A stretch of 64,000 nt of DNA, from positions 69,066 to 133,065 of the forward strand of contig NZ_CACSIP010000076.1 of NCBI RefSeq assembly GCF_902705885.1, written 5' to 3'. The notes under the pieces were generated by a model. It searched no databases, was not told the DNA's origin, and saw only the letters and a program-made list of their open reading frames with translations. Both the position numbers and the translations under genes were made by a program. The DNA is from Mycolicibacterium austroafricanum. GTDB lineage: Bacteria; Actinomycetota; Actinomycetes; Mycobacteriales; Mycobacteriaceae. Each line of letters opens with the position of its first letter. Position 1 is the stretch's first letter. Positions 26,647 through 35,277 of the stretch are shown here, one piece after another.

Positions 26647-28377
26647 ATGCGGGCCGACGGAGCGCAACCACAGGTCATCGCCGCGACCGCACCACCCGAG
26701 CTCCCGAAATCCCGCCGTCGGCAGCTACTGCTGGCCCTGATCGCCACCCCGATTGCGCTGCTGGTCGCCGCCTACCTCGGTGATCTGCTGTACAGCAAAG
26801 ACAGGGTCCCGCGAGGCGTCACCGCCGCCGGCGTACCGATCGGCGGGATGGCGCTGACCGTCGCCGAGGAGCGCCTGCGTACCGAGGTCTCGCCCCGCGT
26901 GACGCGCCCGATCGCCGTCACCTTCGCCGACGAGCGCGCCGAGATCGACCCGACGTCGGCGGGCCTGGCCGTCGACTGGACCGCCACCGTGGACCAGTCC
27001 GGCACTCAGCCTCTGAATCCGATCACCCGGCTCTCGTCGCTGTTCACCACCCGCGAGATCGGCGTCGTCTCCACCGCCGACGACACAGCACTCACCGCAG
27101 CCCTCGAGGACATGGACGCCAAGGTAGCCGAGGATCCCGTCGAAGGCACCGTGCGCTTCGACGGAACCACACCCGTCACAGTCAACCCGGAAGCCGGCCG
27201 GCGACTCGACGTCGACGCCTCCGCCGAACTCGTGAAGCGCGACTGGGCCGCCGGCGACACCATCGACCTGCCCGTCAACGAACTACAGCCCAGCACAACG
27301 GCTTCCGACGTGCAGGCAGCCATCGACGACATCGCGACACCGGCTGTCTCCGCGCCGCTGCGCATCTCGAGTGACGGCGACAGTGTGGCGATCATCGACG
27401 AGGACGTCATCGCCGCGGCGCTGACATTCGACATCGAGAACGGCGACATCGTGGCGACCGTCGACGAGAACGTCATCGCCGACGCTGCGCGGCCCCAGCT
27501 CGCCGCGTCCGAGATACCGCTGCGCGACGCCACCATCGACTTCGCTGTGTCGCCGCCGGCGAAGGTGCCGTCGCAGGACGGCCGCCGCATCGACTACGAC
27601 GCCACCCTCGGCGACCTGCTCGACGTCCTCACCGGCACCACCGACCGCGAGATCGCGGCGGTCTACGTCGACGAGCCGGCGACATTCACCACCGAGGACA
27701 TCGACGCGCTCGGCCCCGTCCAGGTCATCGGTGAGTTCCAGACGTCAGGATTCGCGGGTGACTCGGGCGTGAACATCAAGCGCGCCGCCGGGGCGATCGA
27801 CGGGATCGTCGTCGCGCCGGGGGAGACATTCAGCCTCAACGGCGCCACCAATCCGCGCACCGCGGCCAATGGTTACATCGAGGCCGGCATCATCCTCAAT
27901 GGCCGACCGGACAGCGGCGTCGGCGGCGGGGTATCCCAGGTGGCCACCACGCTGTTCAACGCCGCGTACTTCGCCGGCATGGAACTCGTCGAGCACCAGG
28001 AGCACAGCTACCACATCAGCCGCTATCCGGCCGGCCGGGAGGCCACCGTGTACGGCGACGCCATCGACGTCAAGTTCCGCAACGACGGACCCACCCCTGT
28101 GCAGATTCAAACCACATGGACGTCGGGGTCGGTCAGCGTGCAACTGGTCGGGATCAAACGCTACGAGGTGTCGTCTGCGCAGAGCCCGCGCTCGGCGCCG
28201 ACCAGTCCGCGGACCATCACCATCCCCGACGGCGAATCGTGCAGCGCCAGCGGTGGCGCACCGGGATTCACCATCACCGATACCCGCACGCTGCGCGACA
28301 TCGTCACCGGGGAGACGCGGACGGAGTCGCACACCGTGCGCTACGACCCGATCCCGAAAGTGGTGTGCGGCGGCTGA
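26647..28377 (+). CDS. VanW-family cell-envelope protein with peptidoglycan-binding-like repeats
   Basis: The ATG at 26647 follows AAGGATCGAAAAGCT. The 576-residue protein has an N-terminal signal-anchor (LLLALIATPIALLVAAYLGD) after a basic KSRRRQ. Two related YkuD/PG_binding_4-like domains follow (VPRGVTAAGVPIGGMALTVA... and later repeats) and a VanW domain near 385-510 (GDSGVNIKRAAGAIDGIVVA, PGETFSLNGAT, GGGVSQVATTLFNAAYFAGM, HSYHISRYPAGREATVY). VanW proteins accompany vancomycin-resistance clusters and are broadly found as wall-associated proteins; biochemical role is unclear. It is divergent from the ESX cassette. The C-terminal tail carries two Cys (GESCSASGG, KVVCGG) that may pair. Confidence 0.85.
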   Translation: MRADGAQPQVIAATAPPELPKSRRRQLLLALIATPIALLVAAYLGDLLYSKDRVPRGVTAAGVPIGGMALTVAEERLRTEVSPRVTRPIAVTFADERAEIDPTSAGLAVDWTATVDQSGTQPLNPITRLSSLFTTREIGVVSTADDTALTAALEDMDAKVAEDPVEGTVRFDGTTPVTVNPEAGRRLDVDASAELVKRDWAAGDTIDLPVNELQPSTTASDVQAAIDDIATPAVSAPLRISSDGDSVAIIDEDVIAAALTFDIENGDIVATVDENVIADAARPQLAASEIPLRDATIDFAVSPPAKVPSQDGRRIDYDATLGDLLDVLTGTTDREIAAVYVDEPATFTTEDIDALGPVQVIGEFQTSGFAGDSGVNIKRAAGAIDGIVVAPGETFSLNGATNPRTAANGYIEAGIILNGRPDSGVGGGVSQVATTLFNAAYFAGMELVEHQEHSYHISRYPAGREATVYGDAIDVKFRNDGPTPVQIQTTWTSGSVSVQLVGIKRYEVSSAQSPRSAPTSPRTITIPDGESCSASGGAPGFTITDTRTLRDIVTGETRTESHTVRYDPIPKVVCGG

Positions 28378-28436
28378 GCTACCGACGATGTGCGCGACGA
28401 TCTGACATGTCCCTGCTCGCGAGTACCGTCCGCGCC

Positions 28437-29525
28437 ATGACTGACGCACGCACACGACGCAAGGCCAGGAAGAAGCGGCGGGACAAACAGCGAGCACGGA
28501 AGCGCAGCGCCGACGCCGAACCACCCCGCGACGATCCGCGACGGAACCCGCCGAACCTTGGAGATCCATGGACGCTCCTGGTGTTCGCGAGCATGCAAGT
28601 CCAGGCGGCCAAGCCAGACCCGATGGCCAAATACCGTTCCCACCAGCCTGATCCACTCGACTTTGATTACCTCATCACGCGATTCGTCAACGACCCCACC
28701 CCAGAAGTAGCGTTCTTCGTTGCGCTGTTCGCCGAATTGCTGGACGGCGAACTACAGCTGCGCTGCCGGGATGCGCTCAACGGCTACAGCGGGCAGCTAG
28801 TGCCATGGGTTGCCGCACTGCGGGACGTCGACGGGTACCGCGCCGTGCGCCTGACACACGTGCTCGGAGACTTCGACCAGATCCTGATCGGTGCCCGACT
28901 CCGCGACGGGCAGGAAGCGACGTGCGCGGTTCTGATCGACCACCTCGACGACTTCGAGATCACCGATGCAGCCTTCTTCGTGGGCGCGATCGACGAGGTA
29001 GTGGGCGGGGAGTCCGACCCCGACGTCACCGCCGCCGACATGAGCCTCGCCGATGCGCGGGCCTGGATCGAATATGGGTTGAAGCAGAACTTCATCCTTC
29101 GAGACACCGCGACGTGGCCCGGTTGCCGGCCACTGGTGCAGTGGCTGGTTGGTCACTTGCCAGAAGGCGGTGACATCCATCAGCCATCCACCTGGGAACC
29201 TGACGCGACCAAGGCGTTGCTCGAGGAGTTCTTCGCGTCCACGGCCGGCGCGGTTTTCGACAGTCGCGACCATCGCTACCTGCTGCGGGAACTCGTGGAA
29301 TCGGGAACGGCAGACCCGTGGCGTTGGAGTGCGGCGCGTGTGGGACGGGTGCTGGAGTCGCCGCTGTCGGAAGGCGACCACCCGCTCAAGGTCCTCCTGG
29401 ATGTACCCGACATCCTGCGGGTGTTCATCCCGTTCGCGCACGAGCAGAGTGGAATCCGCGAGGGTTTGACCGCACAGGCCCTCGCCGCCCTCGACTGGAG
29501 AGATGTGGACCGTCGATCCGCCTGA
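28437..29525 (+). CDS. Hypothetical protein with basic N-terminus (362 aa)
   Basis: The start is uncertain: ATG 28437 (MTDARTRRKARKKRRDKQRA) or the ATG ten codons upstream at 28407. The first 30 residues are extremely basic, followed by a Pro-rich stretch and a long acidic, mostly helical body (DPWTLLVFASMQVQAAKPDP ... QALAALDWRDVDRRSA). No motif is recognised. The basic leader, similar to those seen in SEC-C or plasmid-borne proteins, may contact nucleic acid or ribosomes. It follows VanW by 59 bases on the same strand. Confidence 0.6.
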   Translation: MTDARTRRKARKKRRDKQRARKRSADAEPPRDDPRRNPPNLGDPWTLLVFASMQVQAAKPDPMAKYRSHQPDPLDFDYLITRFVNDPTPEVAFFVALFAELLDGELQLRCRDALNGYSGQLVPWVAALRDVDGYRAVRLTHVLGDFDQILIGARLRDGQEATCAVLIDHLDDFEITDAAFFVGAIDEVVGGESDPDVTAADMSLADARAWIEYGLKQNFILRDTATWPGCRPLVQWLVGHLPEGGDIHQPSTWEPDATKALLEEFFASTAGAVFDSRDHRYLLRELVESGTADPWRWSAARVGRVLESPLSEGDHPLKVLLDVPDILRVFIPFAHEQSGIREGLTAQALAALDWRDVDRRSA

Positions 29526-29582
29526 ACCGCCCGACGCCGAGAGGTGGCAACATTGCGCTGCTGCACCGATCGCTACCTGATC

Positions 29583-29643
29583 GTTGAGGCTGCGCTGACG
29601 GCGTGGGCTACACGAACTTCTTCACCACCAGCGCAGTCTCAAC
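29583..29643. repeat. 61-bp palindromic repeat, copy 2
   Basis: Ends GTTGAGGCTGCGCTGACGGC and CCACCAGCGCAGTCTCAAC. It lies 57 bases after the hypothetical gene ending at 29525 and before the desaturase promoter. It is the copy closest in sequence to copy 1, sharing the loop CGAACTTCTTCACC. Confidence 0.85.
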
Positions 29644-29816
29644 GCCGCATCAGGGTGACGGCGATAGTTGACGCGCGGTTCGTCGCAGCGGCCTCCCAGC
29701 CACTGCAAGGCGAACCTGGATGCCCGCTCTGGGGACCGGGGCCGTAGGCTGCTGTCTTGACACCGACGGTGGCTGGACTGCGCCGATCTGACGCACACAC
29801 CCGAGGACGAACCCTG

Positions 29817-30902
29817 ATGGCGATCGCCGATGTCTCCACGTATACGCATCTCAGCACGCAAGACGTCGAAGCAATCGCCGACGAACTCGATGCAATTCGC
29901 CGGGACGTCGAGGAATCGCTCGGGGCGGAAGACGCGGCATACATCCGTCGGACGATTCTGCTTCAGCGAGCGCTCGATGTAGGGGCACGTCTTGTGATCG
30001 CCGGCAGCCGGTCGAGGACCGGGTGGTGGCTGGGAACCGCGTCGTTGGCTTTCGCGAAATCCATCGAGAACATGGAACTCGGCCACAATATCTCTCACGG
30101 CCAATGGGATTGGATGAACGACCCCGAGATCCACTCCAGCAGCTGGGAGTGGGACATGGCGGGGCTGTCGGCGCAGTGGCGGTACTCGCACAACTACCGG
30201 CATCACATCTTCAGTAACGTGCTCGGCATGGACGAGGACATCGGCTACCGGCTACTGCGGGTGACACCGGATCAACCGTGGCGCCACCCCCACCTGTGGA
30301 CACCAGTGCGAAACCTGTTGCTGGCAGCGACCTTCGAATGGGGTATCGCCCTGCACGGTCTGCGCTCTGAGCGGGACCGGGTAGGCACCCCAGCTGGCAG
30401 GGCGGCCGAGGAACGCCGATTCTTCGCCAAGGCCGCCCGCCAGTTGGCCAAGGATTATGTGTTCCTCCCCGCGCTGAGCCTCCGACGGTGGCGCCGAACT
30501 CTCTCGGCCAACGTCACCGCGAATCTGTTGCGCAACCTGTGGGTGTACGTGAACATCATCTGTGGGCACATCCCCGACGGGGCCGAGACCTTCGACCCGT
30601 CGGTGCTCGAAGGTGAGACCAAAGGTGAGTGGTATCTCCGGCAAATGCTCGGAGCTGCGAACTTCAAAGCCTCACCGCTGCTGGCATTCTCAGGTGGGCA
30701 CCTGTGTTATCAGATCGAACACCACCTGTTTCCGGACCTGCCGAGCAACCGCCTCGCGCAAATCAGCGTCCGCGTACGGGAACTGTGCGAGAAGTACGAC
30801 CTGCCGTACAACACCGGATCGTTCGCGAGTCAGTACTACCGGTCGCAGCGGACCATCCACAAGCTGGCATTTCCCGACGGTGCTCTGGCCGCCGGTCGCT
30901 GA
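29817..30902 (+). CDS. Membrane fatty acid desaturase
   Basis: The ATG at 29817 is preceded by GAGGACGAACCCTG. The 361-residue protein has the three His boxes of membrane desaturases: GHNISHGQWDW (HNISH), YSHNYRHHIFSN (HxxHH) and QIEHHLFPD (HxxHH-like with preceding Gln). The boxes bind the di-iron centre that introduces a double bond into an acyl chain, probably lipid- or CoA-linked. Hydrophobic segments between the boxes are short, as in the DesA3/linoleoyl-CoA-desaturase-like family. Substrate and position of desaturation cannot be read from sequence. Confidence 0.88.
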   Translation: MAIADVSTYTHLSTQDVEAIADELDAIRRDVEESLGAEDAAYIRRTILLQRALDVGARLVIAGSRSRTGWWLGTASLAFAKSIENMELGHNISHGQWDWMNDPEIHSSSWEWDMAGLSAQWRYSHNYRHHIFSNVLGMDEDIGYRLLRVTPDQPWRHPHLWTPVRNLLLAATFEWGIALHGLRSERDRVGTPAGRAAEERRFFAKAARQLAKDYVFLPALSLRRWRRTLSANVTANLLRNLWVYVNIICGHIPDGAETFDPSVLEGETKGEWYLRQMLGAANFKASPLLAFSGGHLCYQIEHHLFPDLPSNRLAQISVRVRELCEKYDLPYNTGSFASQYYRSQRTIHKLAFPDGALAAGR

Positions 30903-30917
30903 GGGCGTGTCAGGCAC

Positions 30918-31184
30918 TCAACGAAGCCCAGCTCCCACGAACATCAGAATCACAAGAACAACCTCGAAAACTGCGACACCCATAGTCGCGAAGAGTGCCC
31001 CTTTCGCGAACACGACGTGCCCGTTGACGGGGATGAGCGCAGCAATGCCGGCAACCAAAGCGGGAAAGAGCGGTGCGAACGGCCAAAACACTCCCAGCGT
31101 CAGGCACACCGACGCGAACCCGACGAAGAAACCGGCCAGCAGAACGCGCGGTCGCTGCGAACCAACAACTTGCGGTCCTGTCAT
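30918..31184 (-). CDS. Small membrane protein (88 aa)
   Basis: Starting at the ATG at 31184 (MTGPQVVGSQRPRVLLAGFF), the protein has two or three hydrophobic segments: LLAGFFVGFASVCLTLGVFW, PALVAGIAALIPVNG and GVAVFEVVLVILMFVGAGLR. No family is recognised. Its start overlaps the stop of the upstream 105-residue membrane protein as ATGA, so the two are co-translated and may form one complex. Confidence 0.6.
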   Translation of the reverse strand: MTGPQVVGSQRPRVLLAGFFVGFASVCLTLGVFWPFAPLFPALVAGIAALIPVNGHVVFAKGALFATMGVAVFEVVLVILMFVGAGLR

Positions 31185-31498
31185 ATCGACGTCCCGAATT
31201 CCGTCGTCACACCGGCGAGAAGAAACACTGCTGCAGGGACCACTCCGGTAAGAGGCGCCAAGATTAATCCCATTCCGTAACAGCGTCTCTCGGCAGATGC
31301 GGCGCGCCGGTAGAGAAACCTGCCGATGGCGAGCATCATGACCGCCACGCCCCCCACGGCCGTCCACGCGGCAGCAGCGCCTTGGGACGAGAACAGCACG
31401 AAGACAGCTATCGCCCAGAACGCTCCACCGGCCAGCGCCCCGATCACTGCGGCACGTGTCCAGTCGATCTCCGGCGCCAGCACATCAGCCTCCCGCAT
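31181..31498 (-). CDS. Small membrane protein (105 aa)
   Basis: The protein MREADVLAPEIDWTRAAVIG has about three membrane helices: AAVIGALAGGAFWAIAVFVL, AAAWTAVGGVAVMMLAIGRF and GLILAPLTGVVPAAVFLLAG. There is no recognisable motif. It is the first gene of a coupled two-gene unit with the 88-residue membrane protein. The pair is convergent with the desaturase gene. Confidence 0.6.
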   Translation of the reverse strand: MREADVLAPEIDWTRAAVIGALAGGAFWAIAVFVLFSSQGAAAAWTAVGGVAVMMLAIGRFLYRRAASAERRCYGMGLILAPLTGVVPAAVFLLAGVTTEFGTSI

Positions 31499-31596
31499 TC
31501 GTGGATTGTCGGTCCCAGGGCATCATCGACCCGGCAGGAGTTCAGTACCGTCCAGCGGCGTGTACACCCGCACCGTCGGCACGTCGACACGCCGCG

Positions 31597-32931
31597 TCAG
31601 CCGCGAAGCGCCCTGTGCGCCAACGCTGCAGCCGTGGGACTGATGGCGTTCCGCCGGCGCCAGGTGACGGGCTGATCGGTGACGTTTGTCAGGACCACCC
31701 AGACGGGGAGGCGGCGCAGTGCGTAATCCTCGACGGGACGGCCGTCGGAAAAGCGCCAGCCCAGCTCGGTGAGCAGCGCGGCGACAGTGTCGAAGGGCAG
31801 GTCGGAATCGGCAGACGCCGCGGCATAGGCGAGGATCAGCAGGGTCGCCTGCATGCCGAACTTGTCGCCGGCCTTGGGAACCAGCCGACCGGCCAGATGC
31901 TCCCACAGCTTGTCCACGTCGCGCTGCGCAGCCTCACCGGCCTTGGTCAGCAGCAATCTGCCCTTGTTCTTGCGGAGCAGCCCCAAGTCCTGCAGGCACT
32001 CGCGGAACCACAGGACCGGATGGCAGTGGGTCTCGCGGTTGTTCTTCCCAAAGTCGAGCCAATCCATCATTGTGGGAACGACTTTCGCCGCCTTCTCCAC
32101 GTCAGCAGGTTTGAGGTAGCCGGCCCCGGTCAGCGGGATGCCGCTGCCTTCAGCCCGGTCCAGGAACCACTGGAAAGCCCGCAGAGAGGCGGTCACGTCG
32201 GTCGTGTCCGGCGGCGCACCGGCCAGGCTGAGCGCCGCCGCGGTCAAGCCGTCGCCGTGCGCCGTGAAGGTGAGCTGATGGACGAGATCGACCAGGCGCG
32301 CGTCTACCCCCGCTTCGCGCAACACGAAGTACGCGCCCCCGAACGCCTTGTTGATCCGCTCCGGTTCGAAGCGGGTCGGGTCGGGAAGCACCTCGGCGAG
32401 GCTGACTGCGTCCACGAGGTGCCCGCAGTCCTCCGGCGGTGCGGCCCGCTCCCCGCCGACGACCACCGCAGCAGCGCAGCCACTCCCGGCGGGCAGCACC
32501 TGATCGAGGCGGATCGTCAGCTCCCAGTTGTCGCCGTAGTCGTAGAGGTAGTGCAGCAGGTCGCCCGCCTCGGTGAGGGTCTCGTCCAGACGAGTCGCGG
32601 CCGCCGGAATACCGTCGTCGTCATCGTCCCAGCCGTCGTCGTTGTCGACGTCGTACGGGCACAGGAATTGTTGACTGTCGCGAGCGAACGCGTCACCGCC
32701 GAGCGAGAAACGGTGCAGGTGCGAGTCGGTCCAGTCGAAGGCCACCTGCAGGACTTGATGCAGAAAGTCCAGCGTCACGTCTGAGCGCACGTCGATCCGT
32801 CGCCAGATCGGCGGATCGGCGTGATCGATGTCCACCCTGAGCCGGTAGACGACGACCTCGCGCCGGCGGACGTGCCGTAGATCGGGTCGTGACTCGACAT
32901 CGGTCACCATCCGCAGGTGTCGGTCCTTCAC
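31597..32931 (-). CDS. Plasmid pRiA4b ORF-3-like protein
   Basis: GTG start at 32931, behind GGAGGGACTC. In the 444-residue protein the N-terminal half has the pRiA4b ORF-3 domain: VVYRLRVDIDHADPPIWRRI, LDFLHQVLQVAFDWTDSHLH, HYLYDYGDNWELTIRLDQVL, with an acidic insert (DNDDGWDDDDDG). This domain is common in mobile or accessory DNA and its function is undefined. The C-terminal part (about 215-444) is helical, resembling the SEC-C/tetratricopeptide-like tails found in such proteins. It is transcribed on the same strand as the zeta toxin, 43 bases downstream. Confidence 0.75.
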   Translation of the reverse strand: MKDRHLRMVTDVESRPDLRHVRRREVVVYRLRVDIDHADPPIWRRIDVRSDVTLDFLHQVLQVAFDWTDSHLHRFSLGGDAFARDSQQFLCPYDVDNDDGWDDDDDGIPAAATRLDETLTEAGDLLHYLYDYGDNWELTIRLDQVLPAGSGCAAAVVVGGERAAPPEDCGHLVDAVSLAEVLPDPTRFEPERINKAFGGAYFVLREAGVDARLVDLVHQLTFTAHGDGLTAAALSLAGAPPDTTDVTASLRAFQWFLDRAEGSGIPLTGAGYLKPADVEKAAKVVPTMMDWLDFGKNNRETHCHPVLWFRECLQDLGLLRKNKGRLLLTKAGEAAQRDVDKLWEHLAGRLVPKAGDKFGMQATLLILAYAAASADSDLPFDTVAALLTELGWRFSDGRPVEDYALRRLPVWVVLTNVTDQPVTWRRRNAISPTAAALAHRALRG

Positions 32932-32974
32932 GAGTCCCTCCTATGGTGCAGTTCGTCGTCGGCTCCGTCCATCC

Positions 32975-33556
32975 TCACGTGCCGTGCCAACGTGTGGTGA
33001 GTGGGGTCGGCGTCCATGCCGGCCAAACGGGGATGCCGACCGCGAGTCCGGCGGTGAGTTGAGCAACTACACGCGGACCGCGGATGGCGCTGTTGTCGTA
33101 GAACGTCGCCTCGTCCGCTCGACCAGCCCCGGCGGCGACCAGATCCCAAAGACGTTGATAGCGTTCACGAATCTTGGATTCAGGCACGTCATGGCCACCG
33201 GCCCGAACCCGATGTTGGACGCGGAGCACGGCAAGGTCCTCCGGGATCAACACGGCGTGCAGGATCACTGCGTAGTCCGCCGCGTGGGCGGCGTCGAGGA
33301 GTTGAAGTTTTGATGGATGTGAGAACACGGTCTCGGCTATAAACGAATCGCCGCGTTCGATGAGCTCTGCCCGGGTGTCCGCCGCGAGCCGCGCCGCGTC
33401 ATAGCTGTGCCCGGCTGGATCGTCGGGCCAAGCTCGCTTCGCGATCTCGTCAGCGTTCACGTAGACGCTGCGTGGCAACAACGGCGCGAGGGTCAGCTCG
33501 ATGAAGGTGGACTTGCCCGCACCGTTGGACCCGACGACGAGGTCGAGCCGCTTCAC
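32975..33556 (-). CDS. Zeta-like toxin (P-loop kinase)
   Basis: The 193-residue protein, from GTG 33556, starts MKRLDLVVGSNGAGKSTFIE with Walker A GSNGAGKST at residues 9-17. It continues YVNADEIAKRAWP (the Asp that positions the substrate in zeta toxins), AARLAADTRAELIERGDSFI, AETVFSHPSKL and a basic RVQHRVRAGGHDVPESKIRERY lid-like segment. Zeta toxins phosphorylate UDP-N-acetylglucosamine and poison wall synthesis; a benign kinase role is also known in the family. It follows a ParD-like antitoxin gene by 40 bases in the same direction. Confidence 0.8.
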   Translation of the reverse strand: MKRLDLVVGSNGAGKSTFIELTLAPLLPRSVYVNADEIAKRAWPDDPAGHSYDAARLAADTRAELIERGDSFIAETVFSHPSKLQLLDAAHAADYAVILHAVLIPEDLAVLRVQHRVRAGGHDVPESKIRERYQRLWDLVAAGAGRADEATFYDNSAIRGPRVVAQLTAGLAVGIPVWPAWTPTPLTTRWHGT

Positions 33557-33596
33557 CGAATTGCGCTCTTGGTCTCAGCGACCGTGCACCCTGCGG

Positions 33597-33986
33597 TCAT
33601 TCGCCGCGGGCCAGTCGTGCAGTGCTGCCGTCGGGCCGGTACTGCACTATCTCCCCGTCGTCGTCGAGCGCCACAGTTGTGATGCCTCGTGCAGCCAACA
33701 GTGCGCCGTAGTCCGCGCTCGCGAGGGTTTCCTGGATGGCGGCGCCGATCTCGGCGTTGAAGACGACACCTTCCTCCACGGTCAGGTCTCGTAGGGGAAC
33801 GTCGCCAGCTAGGGCGGCTTCCACCTTGCGGCGCGGAACGCTGTGCTGGCTTGATACTGCCCGCCCCACACGCGCCCAGTGGTCCAGCTGCTGTTTGGCC
33901 GACCTACTCTGACGTGCGCCTTCGGTGGCGGCGCTGTCCATCAGGTCCGCGGCGACCCGGGTCACTCTATCCGCGGCATCGGACAT
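33597..33986 (-). CDS. ParD-like antitoxin paired with the zeta-like kinase
   Basis: ATG 33986 follows GAGGAGCGTTC. The 129-residue protein is MSDAADRVTRVAADLMDSAA..., with SRSAKQQLDHWARVGRAVSS, a pattern found in ParD-like/TA-associated antitoxins, then VPRRKVEAALAGDVPLRDLT and a C-terminal strand-rich segment (ITTVALDDDGEIVQYRPDGS). It lies upstream of the kinase and downstream of two identical palindromic operators, the layout of an autoregulated type II module. Antitoxin function is inferred; a ParD-like partner is not the classical epsilon antitoxin of zeta. Confidence 0.75.
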   Translation of the reverse strand: MSDAADRVTRVAADLMDSAATEGARQSRSAKQQLDHWARVGRAVSSQHSVPRRKVEAALAGDVPLRDLTVEEGVVFNAEIGAAIQETLASADYGALLAARGITTVALDDDGEIVQYRPDGSTARLARGE

Positions 33987-34000
33987 GAACGCTCCTCGGT

Positions 34001-34034
34001 GTAGCAGTCTGCTACGAGTGTAGCAGTCTGCTAC
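34001..34034 (-). promoter_or_regulatory. Two identical 15-bp palindromic operators of the TA module
   Basis: GTAGCAGTCTGCTAC occurs at 34001-34015 and again at 34020-34034. Each is a perfect inverted repeat GTAGCAG-T-CTGCTAC. They lie 15-48 bases upstream of the antitoxin ATG, so the antitoxin (alone or with toxin) probably binds them cooperatively. Confidence 0.8.
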
Positions 34035-34074
34035 GGTAGCGCTGTCTGACAAGAGCCTAGGCCCCGCCCACGGC

Positions 34075-34135
34075 GTTGACACTGCGCTGGCGGCGGGATT
34101 TCCGGCGGTTTCACCACCGTGGACGCAGCCTCAAC
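34075..34135. repeat. 61-bp palindromic repeat, copy 3
   Basis: Ends GTTGACACTGCGCTGGCGGC and GGACGCAGCCTCAAC. It supplies the stop codon (TGA within CGTTGAGG, minus strand, 34131-34133) of the LLM oxidoreductase gene. The most diverged of the eight right arms. Confidence 0.82.
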
Positions 34136-35156
34136 GTTGGTGAGCGCCCGAGATGCGCTGGGCCACTTCTCCGTACCGCTCGAGCCGTTCCGGATCGGCC
34201 AGCGCGTTGTACAGCACGATCCGCGTCGCCGTGTCGCCGTACTTGTCGATCAACGCATCCGCCAGCCCGTCCCACGCCGACTCGGTCGCAAACGCCGCGA
34301 TGTGCTCGTCGGTGACCTGCGCAGCCATGCCGGCGAAATCGCCCGCCTTCTGCTTCTCCCGGATCCGCGCCGTGGTGCCTTCGAACCCGGCCTCGTCCCA
34401 GATGAACGCGTAGTTCGGCGTGCTGCCGTAGAAGCTCATGCTGGTCCGCACCAGCTCCCGCTCGCGATGCCGCTCTTCGTCGGTGTCGCCGACGATCGTC
34501 ATCACCGGCACGATCACCGCGATGTCCTCCGGCGCCCGCCCTGACTCCGCTGCTCCCTCAGCGAGTTCGGGCACAACGTGCCGCGCGATGTACCCTGGCT
34601 CGCCGAGCGGATGCACATGCACCCCGTCGGCGACCTCGCCGGCCATCCGCAGCATCCACGGGTTGACCGCGGCGACATCGACTTTCGGATCCGGCACGTC
34701 TATCGGGCCAGCGCTCCACTGCGGGGTGATGAAGTCCAGCGTGTAGAAGTCGCCGTGATGATCGAGTGTTCCCGTCCGGAAGGCGGAGAAGCACGCCTTC
34801 ACCGCCAGCACGTAGTCCCGCAACCGGGGGCCCGGGTGTTCGAACTCCACGCCGTAGCGTCGCACCACGTGGGTCCGGACCTGCGTGCCCAAGCCCAGCC
34901 GGAAGTTGCCGCCGGTGGCCTCCTGCAGCTCCCACGCCGTCGCCGCCGTCACGAACGGACTGCGCGGAAACGCCACCGCCACCCCCGTCGACAACTCCAG
35001 ACCCGGCGCCGCCAGCGCGGCCGCCGCGACGTTGAGGTACGCGGTGCGGCCGGTCTCGGTGAACAGCATCCCGGAGAAGTGTGCGGCCTGGGTCCGCCGC
35101 GCGAGGTCGCCGGTCTGCTGTAACGGCTGGGGCGTCGTCATCACGTCAACGTGCAC
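34131..35156 (-). CDS. F420-dependent LLM-class oxidoreductase
   Basis: The 341-residue protein, from GTG 35156, begins MHVDVMTTPQPLQQTGDLAR, the first strand of the luciferase-like barrel. Other family features are GVAVAFPRSPFVTAATAWEL, NFRLGLGTQVRTHVVRRYGV, VDVAAVNPWMLRMAGEVADG and VHVHPLGEPGYI. It matches the TIGR03617 type of mycobacterial F420-dependent enzymes. It would reduce or oxidise an unknown organic substrate with F420. The final Arg codon and stop lie in the repeat copy 3, so the terminal residue may differ from homologues. Confidence 0.85.
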   Translation of the reverse strand: MHVDVMTTPQPLQQTGDLARRTQAAHFSGMLFTETGRTAYLNVAAAALAAPGLELSTGVAVAFPRSPFVTAATAWELQEATGGNFRLGLGTQVRTHVVRRYGVEFEHPGPRLRDYVLAVKACFSAFRTGTLDHHGDFYTLDFITPQWSAGPIDVPDPKVDVAAVNPWMLRMAGEVADGVHVHPLGEPGYIARHVVPELAEGAAESGRAPEDIAVIVPVMTIVGDTDEERHRERELVRTSMSFYGSTPNYAFIWDEAGFEGTTARIREKQKAGDFAGMAAQVTDEHIAAFATESAWDGLADALIDKYGDTATRIVLYNALADPERLERYGEVAQRISGAHQR

Positions 35157-35277
35157 GGTCGCACCCTACGCCGGCACCCGTATGGCGCTGGTCGAATCGG
35201 CCCGAGACCGTCGGCGCTGCAGCGCATGCAGCAAACTGCAGTCAACGCCAGATGTCCTACCTTTCTGGGATAATTCC

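Noticed and set aside
28116..28436. Upstream extension of the 362-residue hypothetical gene into vanW
   Set aside because: The added residues are an out-of-frame shadow of the VanW coding sequence.
33557..33600. 15-codon frame between antitoxin and zeta toxin starting ATG 33600 and ending as TGA overlapping the GTG of zeta
   Set aside because: Too short to judge; probably coincidence of overlapping ATGA/GTGA signals, though a leader peptide for coupling is possible.
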